Made by a program: the position numbers and the translations under genes
Assembly (NCBI GenBank): GCA_900318775.1
Contig: ONLY01000002.1
Coordinates: forward strand, 92,050-156,049
DNA length: 64,000 bases
From: an uncultured Prevotellaceae bacterium
Lineage (GTDB): Bacteria > Bacteroidota > Bacteroidia > Bacteroidales > Bacteroidaceae
Direction of reading: 5' to 3'
The notes under the pieces: generated by a model
The model's input: only the letters and a program-made list of their open reading frames with translations
Told to the model about the DNA's origin: nothing
Databases searched by the model: none
Shown here: positions 1 to 8,370 of the stretch, piece by piece
Layout of the letters: each line of letters starts with the position of its first letter
Position numbering within the stretch: position 1 is the stretch's first letter

Positions 1-1095
1 CACCAGACTATTCTGGAGGTTAATCTCAATGCCCTTGTCAACAACGTGCGCTATTACCGCCGCTTCATGAATCCGGAGACAAAGATGGTGTGCATGGTGA
101 AGGCGAGCGGATACGGTGTGGGTTCGTTGGAAACGAGCAAGACGCTGCAGGATAACGGTGTGGATTATCTGGCTGTGGCTGTGGCCGACGAGGGCGCAGA
201 CCTCCGCGAGGCGGGCATCACGGCCAATATCATGATTATGAATCCAGAAACCACCTCGTTCAAGATGCTCTTCGACTATCGCTTGGAGCCAGAGGTATTC
301 AGCTTTGACTTGCTGGAACAGCTGATACATGCCGCAGAAAAAGAGGGCATTACCAATTTCCCCATCCACATCAAGCTCGACACCGGCATGCACCGTTTGG
401 GCTTCAATCCACAGACGGAGATGCCTCGTCTCATCGAACGGCTGCAGCGTCAGACAGCCTTGGTCCCTTGCTCAGTGTTCAGCCACTTTGTGGGCAGCGA
501 TGGCGATGAGTTTGATGCTTTCTCACGTCAGCAGTTCAAACTCTACGATGAGGCCAGCCGGCAACTGCAAGCGGCTTATCCGCACAAGATTATCCGTCAC
601 ATCTGCAATTCTGCCGGTATCGAGCACTTCCCCGAATACCATCTTGATATGGTCCGATTAGGCTTGGGCCTATATGGCATCAATGCGCGCAACAACCAAA
701 TTCTGAACAACGTGGCTACGCTGAAGACAACGATTCTGCAGATTCGTGATGTCCCTAAGGGTGACAGCATAGGCTATTCGCGTCGCACCATCTTGGAGCG
801 CGACAGCCGTATTGCCGCCATTCCTATTGGTTATGCCGATGGACTGAACCGTCACTTGGGCAATCGTGGGTGCTATTGCCTTGTGAACGGTCAGAAAGCT
901 GACTATGTGGGCAATATCTGCATGGATGTGTGCATGATTGATGTGACGGGTATCGATTGTAAGGAAGGCGACCAAGTGGAGATTTTTGGAGACCATCTGC
1001 CTGTGACGGTGCTTAGCGATGCTTTAGGGACAATTCCATACGAGGTGCTCACCTGCATTAGCAACAGGGTGCAGCGAGTGTATGTTCAAGAATAA
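1..1095 (+). CDS. alr: Alanine racemase, 5' truncated by window edge (probably C-terminal part of a MurF-Alr fusion)
   Basis: Interconverts L- and D-alanine with PLP, supplying D-Ala for peptidoglycan in the cytoplasm. The reading frame is open from base 1 and 364 residues are visible. The visible protein begins right at the fold-type III barrel (HQTILEVNLNALVNNVR). The PLP lysine lies in VKASGYG (codon 34). The second catalytic residue, a tyrosine, lies in SIGYSRRT and is followed by the family motif IPIGYADG. In Bacteroidales this domain is usually fused behind MurF; that part would lie left of the window, so the fusion is inference. The gene ends 15 bp from the convergent MBOAT gene, with no clear terminator between them. 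The enzyme assignment is secure; the true start cannot be seen. Confidence 0.95.
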   Translation, partial: HQTILEVNLNALVNNVRYYRRFMNPETKMVCMVKASGYGVGSLETSKTLQDNGVDYLAVAVADEGADLREAGITANIMIMNPETTSFKMLFDYRLEPEVFSFDLLEQLIHAAEKEGITNFPIHIKLDTGMHRLGFNPQTEMPRLIERLQRQTALVPCSVFSHFVGSDGDEFDAFSRQQFKLYDEASRQLQAAYPHKIIRHICNSAGIEHFPEYHLDMVRLGLGLYGINARNNQILNNVATLKTTILQIRDVPKGDSIGYSRRTILERDSRIAAIPIGYADGLNRHLGNRGCYCLVNGQKADYVGNICMDVCMIDVTGIDCKEGDQVEIFGDHLPVTVLSDALGTIPYEVLTCISNRVQRVYVQE

Positions 1096-1110
1096 AGACA
1101 AGGGGCTGCC

Positions 1111-2454
1111 TCAGAACTGGAAATAGATGAAGCTGACGGGTTCACCGCCAAACAAGACGGTGGCGATGAAGAGCAGAAGATAGCAGCTGATGCGCACCCA
1201 TTGTGAGGATTGCCATCCATGTTCTTTCCATTGGAAAGGGTGGGTGGCATTTTTCATGCGCCATTCAGCCAGCACCAGCAGGGCGATGAGGAACAAGGGC
1301 ATGCGGCTGCAAGACGTGGATGACAGCAGAGACAGGTCAAACATGCCCTTTAAATAGTCGAAGGCCATCGTCACATTCTCAGCCCGAAAGAACACCCAGC
1401 CAATGGCAACGAACAAGAAGGCGAGCCGCTTGACGGGCAGGCGGTAGATGAGGGCATGATAGGCTCCCCATAGCACGAATGTCCAGTTGCTGCCGTGCCA
1501 CAAACCGCTCAGCAGAAAGACGGCCAGCATGTTCAGTTGCTTTCGAAGGGTTCCTTTCCGATTTCCGCCTAATGGAATATAGACGTAGTCCTTGAACCAG
1601 CCCATCAGTGTGATGTGCCATCGTCTCCAAAACTCTTGCATAGACGTGGCGAAGTAAGGCTTGTTGAAGTTTTGCGAGATGTGGATGCCTAAAAGCTTGG
1701 CGGAACCGATGGCCATGTCGCTGTAGCCGGAGAAATCACCATATATCTGAAAGGTGAAATAGATGGCACCTAACCATAAGGTGGGCAGACCGACGGTGTT
1801 GTAGTTGGCGAAGACATAGTCTACCTGAGTGGCGCAATTGTCGGCCAACAGCATCTTCTTTGCCAATCCCCACAGAATGAGACGCATGCCGTCGGTGGCC
1901 TGTTGACTGTCGAAATGCCGTTGCCGGTCGAATTGAGGCAATAGATTGCGCCCTCGTTCGATGGGGCCTGCCACTAGTTGGGGAAAGAAACTGATGAAAG
2001 TCATGAACTGCATCAGCGAACGCGTGGGAGTGAGATCGCGTCGGTAGCAGTCGAAAACATAGCCTGAGAGTTGGAAGGTGTAGAAACTGATGCCTACGGG
2101 CAGGATGATGTGGAGGGTGGGCACATCGGCTTTCAAGCCTAAGCCTGCCAATACAATAGCGAGATTCTCTGTAAAGAAGTTGAAATATTTGAATACGCCT
2201 AACACACCGAAGTTCAGCGCTAATGCCAGCGACAACCACGCTTTGCGGTGACCTTTCTGCATGGCGTGAACGAACAAGAAGTTCAGCAGGCAGGTGCCTA
2301 CCATCAGCGCCAGGCATGGAACACTCCACCAACCATAGAACACCATGCTGGCCAGCAGAACGATGGCGTTCTGCTGCCGCTTGTTCCGTGCGCCCCAATA
2401 GAGCATGAAGACAATGGGGAGGAAGAGGAGGTATGTTAATGTGTTGAAGAGCAT
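1111..2454 (-). CDS. MBOAT-family membrane O-acyltransferase (AlgI/DltB-like)
   Basis: A polytopic membrane protein of 447 aa expected to carry acyl (often acetyl) groups across the inner membrane for attachment to an extracytoplasmic glycan or polymer. Family motifs are present: WRRWHITL with His280, the DYVYIPLGGNR loop, and the near-invariant catalytic His320 in LSGLWHGSNW, followed by IGWVFFRAE. The segment between WGAYHALIY and IGWVFFRA is shorter than I expect for AlgI relatives, and the whole protein is slightly short, so a small internal deletion is possible; no frameshift is seen. Its start overlaps the end of the upstream SGNH gene by 19 bp. It is the third gene of a GT2-SGNH-MBOAT minus-strand operon. 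The pairing with an SGNH protein matches AlgI/AlgJ- and DltB/DltD-type acylation systems. The polymer acylated is unknown. Confidence 0.9.
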   Translation of the reverse strand: MLFNTLTYLLFLPIVFMLYWGARNKRQQNAIVLLASMVFYGWWSVPCLALMVGTCLLNFLFVHAMQKGHRKAWLSLALALNFGVLGVFKYFNFFTENLAIVLAGLGLKADVPTLHIILPVGISFYTFQLSGYVFDCYRRDLTPTRSLMQFMTFISFFPQLVAGPIERGRNLLPQFDRQRHFDSQQATDGMRLILWGLAKKMLLADNCATQVDYVFANYNTVGLPTLWLGAIYFTFQIYGDFSGYSDMAIGSAKLLGIHISQNFNKPYFATSMQEFWRRWHITLMGWFKDYVYIPLGGNRKGTLRKQLNMLAVFLLSGLWHGSNWTFVLWGAYHALIYRLPVKRLAFLFVAIGWVFFRAENVTMAFDYLKGMFDLSLLSSTSCSRMPLFLIALLVLAEWRMKNATHPFQWKEHGWQSSQWVRISCYLLLFIATVLFGGEPVSFIYFQF

Positions 2455-3353
2455 GAGGTGTGGTTGAGGTGGTCTTTGAGAATGTGGGTCAGCTTGGCTG
2501 CACCATATTGGTTGAGGTGGTCGGAGTCGTAAAAGTCATCGTCTGTGAAGCGTGGGTCGGCTTCCAGGTTAAGGTATTCAATGTTGGGGTAGTCGCGTTG
2601 TAGCTTATGGAGCAGTTGTTTATTCTTGGCTACTTGACGTGGGTCCTCATACTTCCGAAATTCGGTTGTCACAGGGGTGTTGAGTAGAAGGACTTTAATG
2701 CCTCTTTCCTTACAAAAATCGAATATTTGGCGCAGGAAGCCTTCGTTGAGATGAAGAATCTCTTCGTTGTGGTAGGTGTTGCCCTCTGCGCGTCGTTGCC
2801 CATTGTTCCAGTTGGAGGGGCGTGTTTCTCGTCGGGCGGTGGTGCCCCATCCTTGCTCGTCACACTTGTCATATAGAGGGTTGATGGTGGAAGCGAGCCT
2901 GTCCATGACCCACTTGGGGTGAAGGACTTCGAGGTTGTAGGTGCTGAAACGTGAGTGGATGTCGCAATCCATGTAGATGCGGTAGCGTATAGCCCAGACG
3001 TCCATGTGAGGTTGGCTCTCAAGGTCTTCCCATGCCTGGAAATAGTCGAAGTCGAGAATGAGAGTCTGCAGGCTGTCCAGAGGATAGTGGTGCAAGAGGT
3101 AGTTGTCGTATCGGTAGGATTGGCTGTCGAATGCGAGGTTGAAAGCGTCTTTTCCCATCTGAGAAGTGCGGATACCGTACAGGTTATGGCTGTGTCCCAG
3201 CACGAGTGTCTTCACTTGCCGCGAATGCTGCAACATCCACTGGTGCTTGTTGCGGGCATCGTTGGGTAAGTTCTCCAACCATACTTCTACAGCTACCATC
3301 AGTGCTAGCAGGGGTAACACGAAAAGAAGGATTTTTGTAAGAAAGTGTTTCAT
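2436..3353 (-). CDS. Membrane-anchored SGNH-hydrolase-like protein (DltD/AlgJ-type partner of MBOAT)
   Basis: A 305-aa protein with one N-terminal membrane segment (about residues 4-24) and a periplasmic SGNH/GDSL-like fold. The block I serine is in VLGHSHN (Ser55), and the block V acid and histidine are in DSDHLN (Asp276 or Asp278, His279). Such proteins work with MBOAT acyltransferases to move acyl groups from the MBOAT carrier to a polymer, or to remove them. I chose the ATG at 3353 because its A overlaps the TGA of the upstream GT2 gene (ATGA, 3350-3353) and it opens directly into the hydrophobic anchor; the frame remains open further upstream but without signal-like character. It overlaps the downstream MBOAT gene by 19 bp, so the two are very likely co-translated. 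Whether it is a transferase or an esterase cannot be told from sequence. Confidence 0.8.
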   Translation of the reverse strand: MKHFLTKILLFVLPLLALMVAVEVWLENLPNDARNKHQWMLQHSRQVKTLVLGHSHNLYGIRTSQMGKDAFNLAFDSQSYRYDNYLLHHYPLDSLQTLILDFDYFQAWEDLESQPHMDVWAIRYRIYMDCDIHSRFSTYNLEVLHPKWVMDRLASTINPLYDKCDEQGWGTTARRETRPSNWNNGQRRAEGNTYHNEEILHLNEGFLRQIFDFCKERGIKVLLLNTPVTTEFRKYEDPRQVAKNKQLLHKLQRDYPNIEYLNLEADPRFTDDDFYDSDHLNQYGAAKLTHILKDHLNHTSCSSTH

Positions 3354-4216
3354 GGTTCTTGCCCTTTCAGAGTAGCGTAGTATCCCAGTTTGTAAACGGA
3401 GAAAAGAAACAAAGAGGGCTGTGCCGAGAGCAAGTTCCGACGTAAAAGAGGACGAAGAATGCGGAATCCTCCTCGGAGTGCCCAGCCCCATGCTTTATAC
3501 TTGTCATAGATGCGCGTGAGCGTGATGTGCTCACCGATATCATGGCGGAATTGGAACGCTGCCCGTAGCGCTTCTTCTGTCTTCTCTATAAAGATGGCGT
3601 TTGTTTCAAAGTCTTTGTTCCCCAAAGGATTGTCAATGCTCGTGATGGTGTATCCAGCGGCTTTCAGGTCGAGCCCAAACTGCACATCCTCAAAGCCATA
3701 ATGGCGGTAACGTTCATCGAACCGAACTTGGTCGGTCACTTGCCTGCTGATGAGGAAACAGAATGAACGGAATTGTTCGCTGATGCAGCCATGTTGGGCT
3801 TCATAAGCCTTCTCATACTTCCATCGGAGTGTTCTTGTTGGGTCGGGGCAGGTGTTGGGAGTTTGAATGCCGCCACACACAACATCGTGTGTTTGTCCTG
3901 CTTGCCAATATCGTTGAAGGAAATCTTTCCTTACTACTTTGCCGTCGGCATCCATCAAGAGCAATACGTTGCCTTTCGAAGCGTCTATCAGCACGTTTCT
4001 AATAGCCGAGCGCCCAACATTTTCCTTTCTGATGAGGTGGTGGCAGTGGCTCAATTCCTCTATCTTGTGATTGGCGATGATGCTCACTTGCGAGCGGCTT
4101 CCATCTTCGGCTACTAGAATCTCGTAAGGAATACCCAACTCTTCCGCTTGATTGTGCAGATCAGCTACTAATTGGTAGCACGTATAATCTCGTGTGGGGA
4201 TAAGGATGGAAAGCAT
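3350..4216 (-). CDS. Glycosyltransferase family 2
   Basis: A 288-aa cytoplasmic or membrane-associated GT-A glycosyltransferase. The nucleotide-sugar fold opens with MLSILIPTRDYTCY, continues with EILVAEDGS, and the DxD-like metal motif is LLMDADGKV. A later acidic block, FDERYRHYGFEDVQFGLDL, resembles the ED motif of galactosyltransferase-like C-terminal regions. The start at 4216 is preferred over an in-frame ATG 24 codons upstream because a consensus -7 box (TATCTTTG, 4234-4241) lies between the two, giving a leader of about 10 nt. It is the first gene of the operon GT2-SGNH-MBOAT, joined to the SGNH gene by an ATGA overlap. Donor and acceptor are unknown. Confidence 0.85.
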   Translation of the reverse strand: MLSILIPTRDYTCYQLVADLHNQAEELGIPYEILVAEDGSRSQVSIIANHKIEELSHCHHLIRKENVGRSAIRNVLIDASKGNVLLLMDADGKVVRKDFLQRYWQAGQTHDVVCGGIQTPNTCPDPTRTLRWKYEKAYEAQHGCISEQFRSFCFLISRQVTDQVRFDERYRHYGFEDVQFGLDLKAAGYTITSIDNPLGNKDFETNAIFIEKTEEALRAAFQFRHDIGEHITLTRIYDKYKAWGWALRGGFRILRPLLRRNLLSAQPSLFLFSVYKLGYYATLKGQEP

Positions 4217-4233
4217 ACCTTTGTTTTGAAGCA

Positions 4234-4241
4234 CAAAGATA
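4234..4241 (-). promoter_or_regulatory. Bacteroidetes -7 box for the GT2-SGNH-MBOAT operon
   Basis: Minus-strand TATCTTTG fits TAnnTTTG exactly and ends about 17 nt before the ATG at 4216. The -33 element is not clear. Confidence 0.65.
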
Positions 4242-4317
4242 GGAAAGAATTGGGAAATGGGTGTTAGGAAAGGGGAATTATTTGCCATTCAGTTTATTTT
4301 TCGGCGAAAAAGTAACA

Positions 4318-4345
4318 ATTCCTCATTCCTCATTCTTCTTTCCTC
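4318..4345 (+). repeat. Four 7-bp tandem repeats (ATTCCTC family)
   Basis: Four consecutive heptads: ATTCCTC, ATTCCTC, ATTCTTC, TTTCCTC. They lie between two divergent glycosyltransferase genes, just upstream of the plus-strand -7 box at 4358. The complement (GAGGAAT) is the same family as the array at 63742-63818. Copy-number change here would alter the upstream promoter region of the plus-strand gene. Confidence 0.75.
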
Positions 4346-4357
4346 ATGAATAATCAC

Positions 4358-4365
4358 TATCTTTG
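4358..4365 (+). promoter_or_regulatory. Bacteroidetes -7 box for the plus-strand GT2/GT4 pair
   Basis: TATCTTTG matches TAnnTTTG. It lies 25 nt before the ATG at 4390, and the heptad array occupies the region where a -33 element would lie. Confidence 0.65.
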
Positions 4366-4389
4366 TCACAACACATGCGAGTATGCCAT

Positions 4390-5319
4390 ATGAATATTCT
4401 CTTGTCTTTCATCATCCCTGCCTACAATGCAGAGCCATACCTCAAGGAGTGTCTGGACAGCATTGCGCGTCTGGATATGCGAGGGCGCAGACATGAAATC
4501 ATTGTGGTGAACGATGGTTCCACGGATGGCACGGCTGACATATTGCGAGAATATGTACAGGAGCATACAGAAGTACAAGTCATCACACAAGAGAATCGTG
4601 GCTTAAGTGCCGCTCGCAACGCAGGAATGCAAGTAGCAGAGGGAGAGTACATCTGCTTCGTGGATGCCGATGATCGTTTGTTTGCCGCTAAAGTTCCTGT
4701 GGAGATGTTGGAAAAGCATCAGGCGGATATTTTTAGTGTCAATGCGTTGCAGGCAGACTATGTGGGCAGGCGGAGTCCTTACCGTCGTTATGTGCCACCG
4801 TATGAGCTGTTGATGCCAGCACGTCTGTTTATGCAAGGGCGCAACTTGATGCCGTGCGTTTGGAGTTATCTGTGGCGCACGGCTTTTCTGCGTGAGGCAC
4901 AGCTTTCCTTTGTGGAAGGCATGTATCATGAGGACGAGGATTTCACGCCAAGGGCTTTTGCTCAGGCCCAGACATTCATGGCCTTGAAGGTGGATTGGTA
5001 TGAACGGAGGTTGCATGCTGAGAGCATTACTACAACGGCTAATAAGACTGTTCAGCAGCAGAAGATTCGAGATATGGTTAGGGCTTTGCGGCATCTTGAA
5101 GAATTGGCTATGGATTCTTCAGAACTTCGTTCTTGTTTGCAGTACAAACTGGACTATCTGGCAGTAGATACCCTTCGTATGCTGCTTCGTCAGCATCACT
5201 CATGTACCTTTCGGCGTGAAATAGTGAAAGAACTGAAAGCAATGGGCTATTTCCCGCTCCGGTGGCATAGTGAGTGGAAATATGTCTTCTTCAATATATT
5301 TACCCGGCTGGTGCTGTAG
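4390..5319 (+). CDS. Glycosyltransferase family 2
   Basis: A 309-aa GT2 enzyme. The N-terminal Rossmann-like start SFIIPAYNAEPYLKECLDSI, the signature EIIVVNDGSTDGT, the ENRGLSAARN block and the DxD motif CFVDADDR are all present. A later MYHEDEDFTPRAF block is the usual ED acceptor-side motif of this family. Starts at 4375 (MRVCH...) or 4390 (MNILLSF...) are both possible; I prefer 4390 because the -7 box at 4358-4365 would leave almost no leader for 4375. A GT4 gene follows 21 bp downstream, so the two probably form one unit. It most likely adds a hexose or amino sugar to a surface glycan; specificity cannot be read from sequence. Confidence 0.88.
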   Translation: MNILLSFIIPAYNAEPYLKECLDSIARLDMRGRRHEIIVVNDGSTDGTADILREYVQEHTEVQVITQENRGLSAARNAGMQVAEGEYICFVDADDRLFAAKVPVEMLEKHQADIFSVNALQADYVGRRSPYRRYVPPYELLMPARLFMQGRNLMPCVWSYLWRTAFLREAQLSFVEGMYHEDEDFTPRAFAQAQTFMALKVDWYERRLHAESITTTANKTVQQQKIRDMVRALRHLEELAMDSSELRSCLQYKLDYLAVDTLRMLLRQHHSCTFRREIVKELKAMGYFPLRWHSEWKYVFFNIFTRLVL

Positions 5320-5340
5320 TTCCTAAGTCTTGTATTGCCT

Positions 5341-6474
5341 ATGCATATATTAGAGATACCTTCCTTCTTCCCTCCTCATGGCGGACTTTTCGCATTGGAG
5401 CAAGCGCGGGCCTTGCAGGCGCAGGGCAATACGGTGCGTATGTTGGCTTCTGTGCAGTTAGGCATGTCGGTGGATGGAGTTTTCTATTGGAAGGCTCGCC
5501 GGGGAAGATGGTGGAAGGAGCAGGACGGAGTGGAAGTGTACCGTACATTCATGCGGGCATTCCCTTGTTGTATTCGTCCCAACCAAGAGCGATGGTGTCG
5601 CATTGTGGAGGAGATGTACGGAGAGTATAAGCAGCTGTATGGAAAGCCTGATGTCCTGCATGCTCATTGCTGTCAGTGGGCTGGTGTGGCAGCGTGGAGA
5701 ATTGCCAAGAAAGAAGGCATTCCTTTCTTTATCACTGAGCATCTTCCGTCAGGAATCTTTGAGGCTAATTATGGGAAAGGCTGGAAGAGGGCACCGTGGG
5801 CACGCTTGTTGCTGAAGGACACTTATGCACATGCCACCCGCGTGATTCCTGTGTCAGCAGAGCTGGTGGACGACTTGGCTCCGCTCTTTGGCAAGGACTA
5901 TGCGTATACGCCCATTTCTAATATTATAGATGTGGATTTCTTTGCTTTCCGCTCTCGAGAGCCAAGAACGGACAGGCCGTTCCGCTTTTGCTGCCTGGCC
6001 ATTGGCGACATCTACCGCAAGGGCTATGATGTTCTTGCTGAAGCAATGAAGGGTATGGACGGAATAGAGCTGCATATAGCAGGGAATGGCTCAGACTGCG
6101 ATGCGATGCGTGCATTGTTTGCAGATGTGCCGAACGTCTTTTTTCATGGTGCTTTAGATAAAGCAGGTGTGCGTGACCTCCTTTATCGTTCTGATGCCCT
6201 TGTGCTTGCTTCGCGGAGTGAAGCACAGGGCCTGGTTATCATGGAGGCTATCAGCACTGGCATTCCCGTTGTGACAACAGATATTATACCTCGGAATGCT
6301 TTGCAGGAAGGCGCTTGTTTGATTGCTGCTGTTGGCGATGCTATTTCGTTGCGCCAGCAGATGCAAGAAGTGATGTCAGTTGAGTTTAATCCTCAATGGC
6401 GCGATGAGTTAAGAGAGCGGGTTGCTCCCGAAGTGATTGCTCGGCAAATCATGCAAGTCTTCAGTCAAGGCTAA
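5341..6474 (+). CDS. Glycosyltransferase family 4 (GT-B retaining)
   Basis: A 377-aa two-domain GT-B enzyme. The N-terminal domain has the glycine-rich acceptor loop PPHGGLFALEQARAL. The C-terminal domain carries the EX7E donor motif region SRSEAQGLVIMEAISTGIP, with Glu residues seven apart, as in GT4 retaining enzymes. I chose the ATG at 5341; a TTG two codons earlier is the only upstream alternative. It follows the GT2 gene by 21 bp on the same strand and overlaps the end of the convergent GT11 gene by 14 bp, so no terminator can lie between those two genes. Expected to work at the inner face of the inner membrane in glycan repeat-unit assembly. Confidence 0.9.
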   Translation: MHILEIPSFFPPHGGLFALEQARALQAQGNTVRMLASVQLGMSVDGVFYWKARRGRWWKEQDGVEVYRTFMRAFPCCIRPNQERWCRIVEEMYGEYKQLYGKPDVLHAHCCQWAGVAAWRIAKKEGIPFFITEHLPSGIFEANYGKGWKRAPWARLLLKDTYAHATRVIPVSAELVDDLAPLFGKDYAYTPISNIIDVDFFAFRSREPRTDRPFRFCCLAIGDIYRKGYDVLAEAMKGMDGIELHIAGNGSDCDAMRALFADVPNVFFHGALDKAGVRDLLYRSDALVLASRSEAQGLVIMEAISTGIPVVTTDIIPRNALQEGACLIAAVGDAISLRQQMQEVMSVEFNPQWRDELRERVAPEVIARQIMQVFSQG

Positions 6475-7351
6475 TCCATCCCTTTGCCAGCAGAGCATCT
6501 TCTGGATCAGGGTACAGTTGGGGATTGAACCAATGGCTGGGGATGATGACGAACTTGTCAGGGTTCGGGTTCAAGTAAGCGCCCCACCAGCTGTACGTGC
6601 TATTTGCGATGATGTTGTGCTTGCAGATGCTCATAAGCTGCATGTCGAAGTGATTACCCCATCCTGTGGTAATCCCTGTTCCTATACACTCACAGTATTC
6701 AGGAAGATGCTTCTTCACCCACTCTGGATTATCGGTGAAGACGTAGAAGCGTGGATCTTTTAAGTGCTGCTTCATGTACTCAATGGCATGTATGTAGTAG
6801 CTCTCTGGACAAGTGTTGTGGAAGTATGTGAGGGCTGAGTAGTCCTTGCCCTTGCGTACATGAATAGCCACCGACTCTTCACCGGCAAGCTTCTGAGCCA
6901 GCTCTGCATAAGGTGAGTTAGGTTCGAAGGGAACAAACTGAAGGTCCTTTCGAATGCGTTCCTCCAGTTGCTCTACCATGTCGGCACGTTGGAAGAAGCC
7001 GATGATATAGGGGCGTTTGCGCAGTTCTTCTTCGGTCGGCAGTCGGAATGTGGAATTATTCATTCTCCACCACACTCGACTGGCATGAGGTACGTGACGA
7101 CGGACTCTAGAGATCAGGTCGCGGCCTCCTCCATAGTACTTGATGGTCCATGCTGACGCTTCCTCTATCTTAGCGTTGGGGAAGATTCGTTGCCAATCCA
7201 CTTTTTCGTGGGCATGGAAGATTCGGTAGCTGGAGCTGTCCATCCTAGCCTTGTAGCCCTTCTGCTGTAGGTAGAGGTAGTAGGCGTATTGGAACATGCG
7301 GTTAGCCAAGCCCGAATGGAGGCGGATAACGATTTCGTGTTTGATATTCAT
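6461..7351 (-). CDS. Alpha-1,2-fucosyltransferase-like glycosyltransferase family 11
   Basis: A 296-aa GT11 family protein, predicted to transfer L-fucose from GDP-fucose to a galactose (alpha-1,2 linkage) of a surface glycan. Motif I appears as SGLANRMFQYAYYL (family GLGNQMFQYA). The donor-binding motif appears as VAIHVRKGKDY, a variant of HxRRGDY in which the second Arg is Lys. The C-terminal motif NSTYSWWGAYLN is typical of GT11. The start at 7351 is fixed by an ATGA overlap with the upstream GT2 gene (stop 7348-7350). It is the last gene of a minus-strand chain prmC-porZ-GT2-GT11. Family assignment is strong; the linkage made is inferred from family. Confidence 0.88.
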   Translation of the reverse strand: MNIKHEIVIRLHSGLANRMFQYAYYLYLQQKGYKARMDSSSYRIFHAHEKVDWQRIFPNAKIEEASAWTIKYYGGGRDLISRVRRHVPHASRVWWRMNNSTFRLPTEEELRKRPYIIGFFQRADMVEQLEERIRKDLQFVPFEPNSPYAELAQKLAGEESVAIHVRKGKDYSALTYFHNTCPESYYIHAIEYMKQHLKDPRFYVFTDNPEWVKKHLPEYCECIGTGITTGWGNHFDMQLMSICKHNIIANSTYSWWGAYLNPNPDKFVIIPSHWFNPQLYPDPEDALLAKGWISLD

Positions 7352-8370
7352 GAGTCTTGTCCGTTCTTGAAAGGGAAAATGTTTCTTAAGCCAAGGGCGC
7401 ATGTCCACAGAACGGGCATGCTTGTAGCGAACAGGATGAGTTTCGCCTTTGTGTTGAAGCGAGTGTGCCAGTCTTTCTTGTACTGGATGGCTTCTGTGCG
7501 TAGTTCCTTGTTGTGGATGCGGAAGGCATGCATCAGCAGGGCATAGATGCGGTATTCAAAGTAGTGCTCTAAACGCTTGTCCTCTATGTGGAAAGTCTGA
7601 CAGAGGTCATAGTTCAGTTGCGTCGTGCTCTTGACGAAGCGGAATTGCTTAGTCTCCTCTTGTGTGTTGGAGATGGTCTTCCCTCCTACGCTGTAGTAAA
7701 GTGTCGGTTCGTTGAGGTAGGCCACTTTCCCTGCTTTTGCCAGCATGAAGCACACTTGTACGTCTTCGCATCCATAGGTCTTGTTGCGGAAGAACTCTGT
7801 GTAATGTTGGTACGCATTGAGAATTACCTCCGCTCTGTACAACGCTGTGCAGAGATGGATGACAGGACGTTCCAATTGGGTGAGAATGGGCACCAAAAGC
7901 TGTTGGCCGTCTACTATTTCCATTTCGCCTGTTGGCGTGTGGAGGCATGGGTGCGGGTGCGGAGCGAAGCTCTCTCCTGTGGTAGCATTCCGATGCCGGT
8001 AGTCTGTGTGCACGAGTGTTACCTCGGGGTGAGCCTCCATGATGCGCAGTTCCTTCTCCAGTTTCTCGGGGTCGCTCCATTCGTCGTCACCTGCACAGTC
8101 AGCAATGTATTGTCCTTGTGCGGCAAGTAGACAATCGAAATAGTTGTCGATGATGCCCTTGTTCTGGGCATTTGCCTTCAGCCGGATGGATTCAGGGTAG
8201 CGTTCAGCGTATTGTCGGCACACATCGAGGGTGTGGTCTGTTGAGCAGTCTTCGCCCACGATGATTTCCACTGGCAGGTGACACTGCTGCCGCAGGATGC
8301 TATCCAGCGTTCGTGCGATGGTGCCTTCTTGGTTGTAGGCACAGACGATGACAGAAATTAGTTCCTTCAT
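7348..8370 (-). CDS. Glycosyltransferase family 2
   Basis: A 340-aa GT2 enzyme with the N-terminal block SVIVCAYNQEGTIARTLDSI, then PVEIIVGEDCSTDHT and the DxD-like ADCAGDDEWSDPEKL. These resemble enzymes that act on rhamnose or galactose in O-antigen and capsule assembly, but specificity is not determinable. The start at 8370 lies in an ATGA overlap with the stop of the porZ-like gene (8367-8369), and its own stop overlaps the GT11 start in the same way. Translational coupling to porZ is therefore likely. The C-terminal 90 residues are basic with amphipathic stretches and may mediate membrane contact. Confidence 0.88.
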   Translation of the reverse strand: MKELISVIVCAYNQEGTIARTLDSILRQQCHLPVEIIVGEDCSTDHTLDVCRQYAERYPESIRLKANAQNKGIIDNYFDCLLAAQGQYIADCAGDDEWSDPEKLEKELRIMEAHPEVTLVHTDYRHRNATTGESFAPHPHPCLHTPTGEMEIVDGQQLLVPILTQLERPVIHLCTALYRAEVILNAYQHYTEFFRNKTYGCEDVQVCFMLAKAGKVAYLNEPTLYYSVGGKTISNTQEETKQFRFVKSTTQLNYDLCQTFHIEDKRLEHYFEYRIYALLMHAFRIHNKELRTEAIQYKKDWHTRFNTKAKLILFATSMPVLWTCALGLRNIFPFKNGQDS

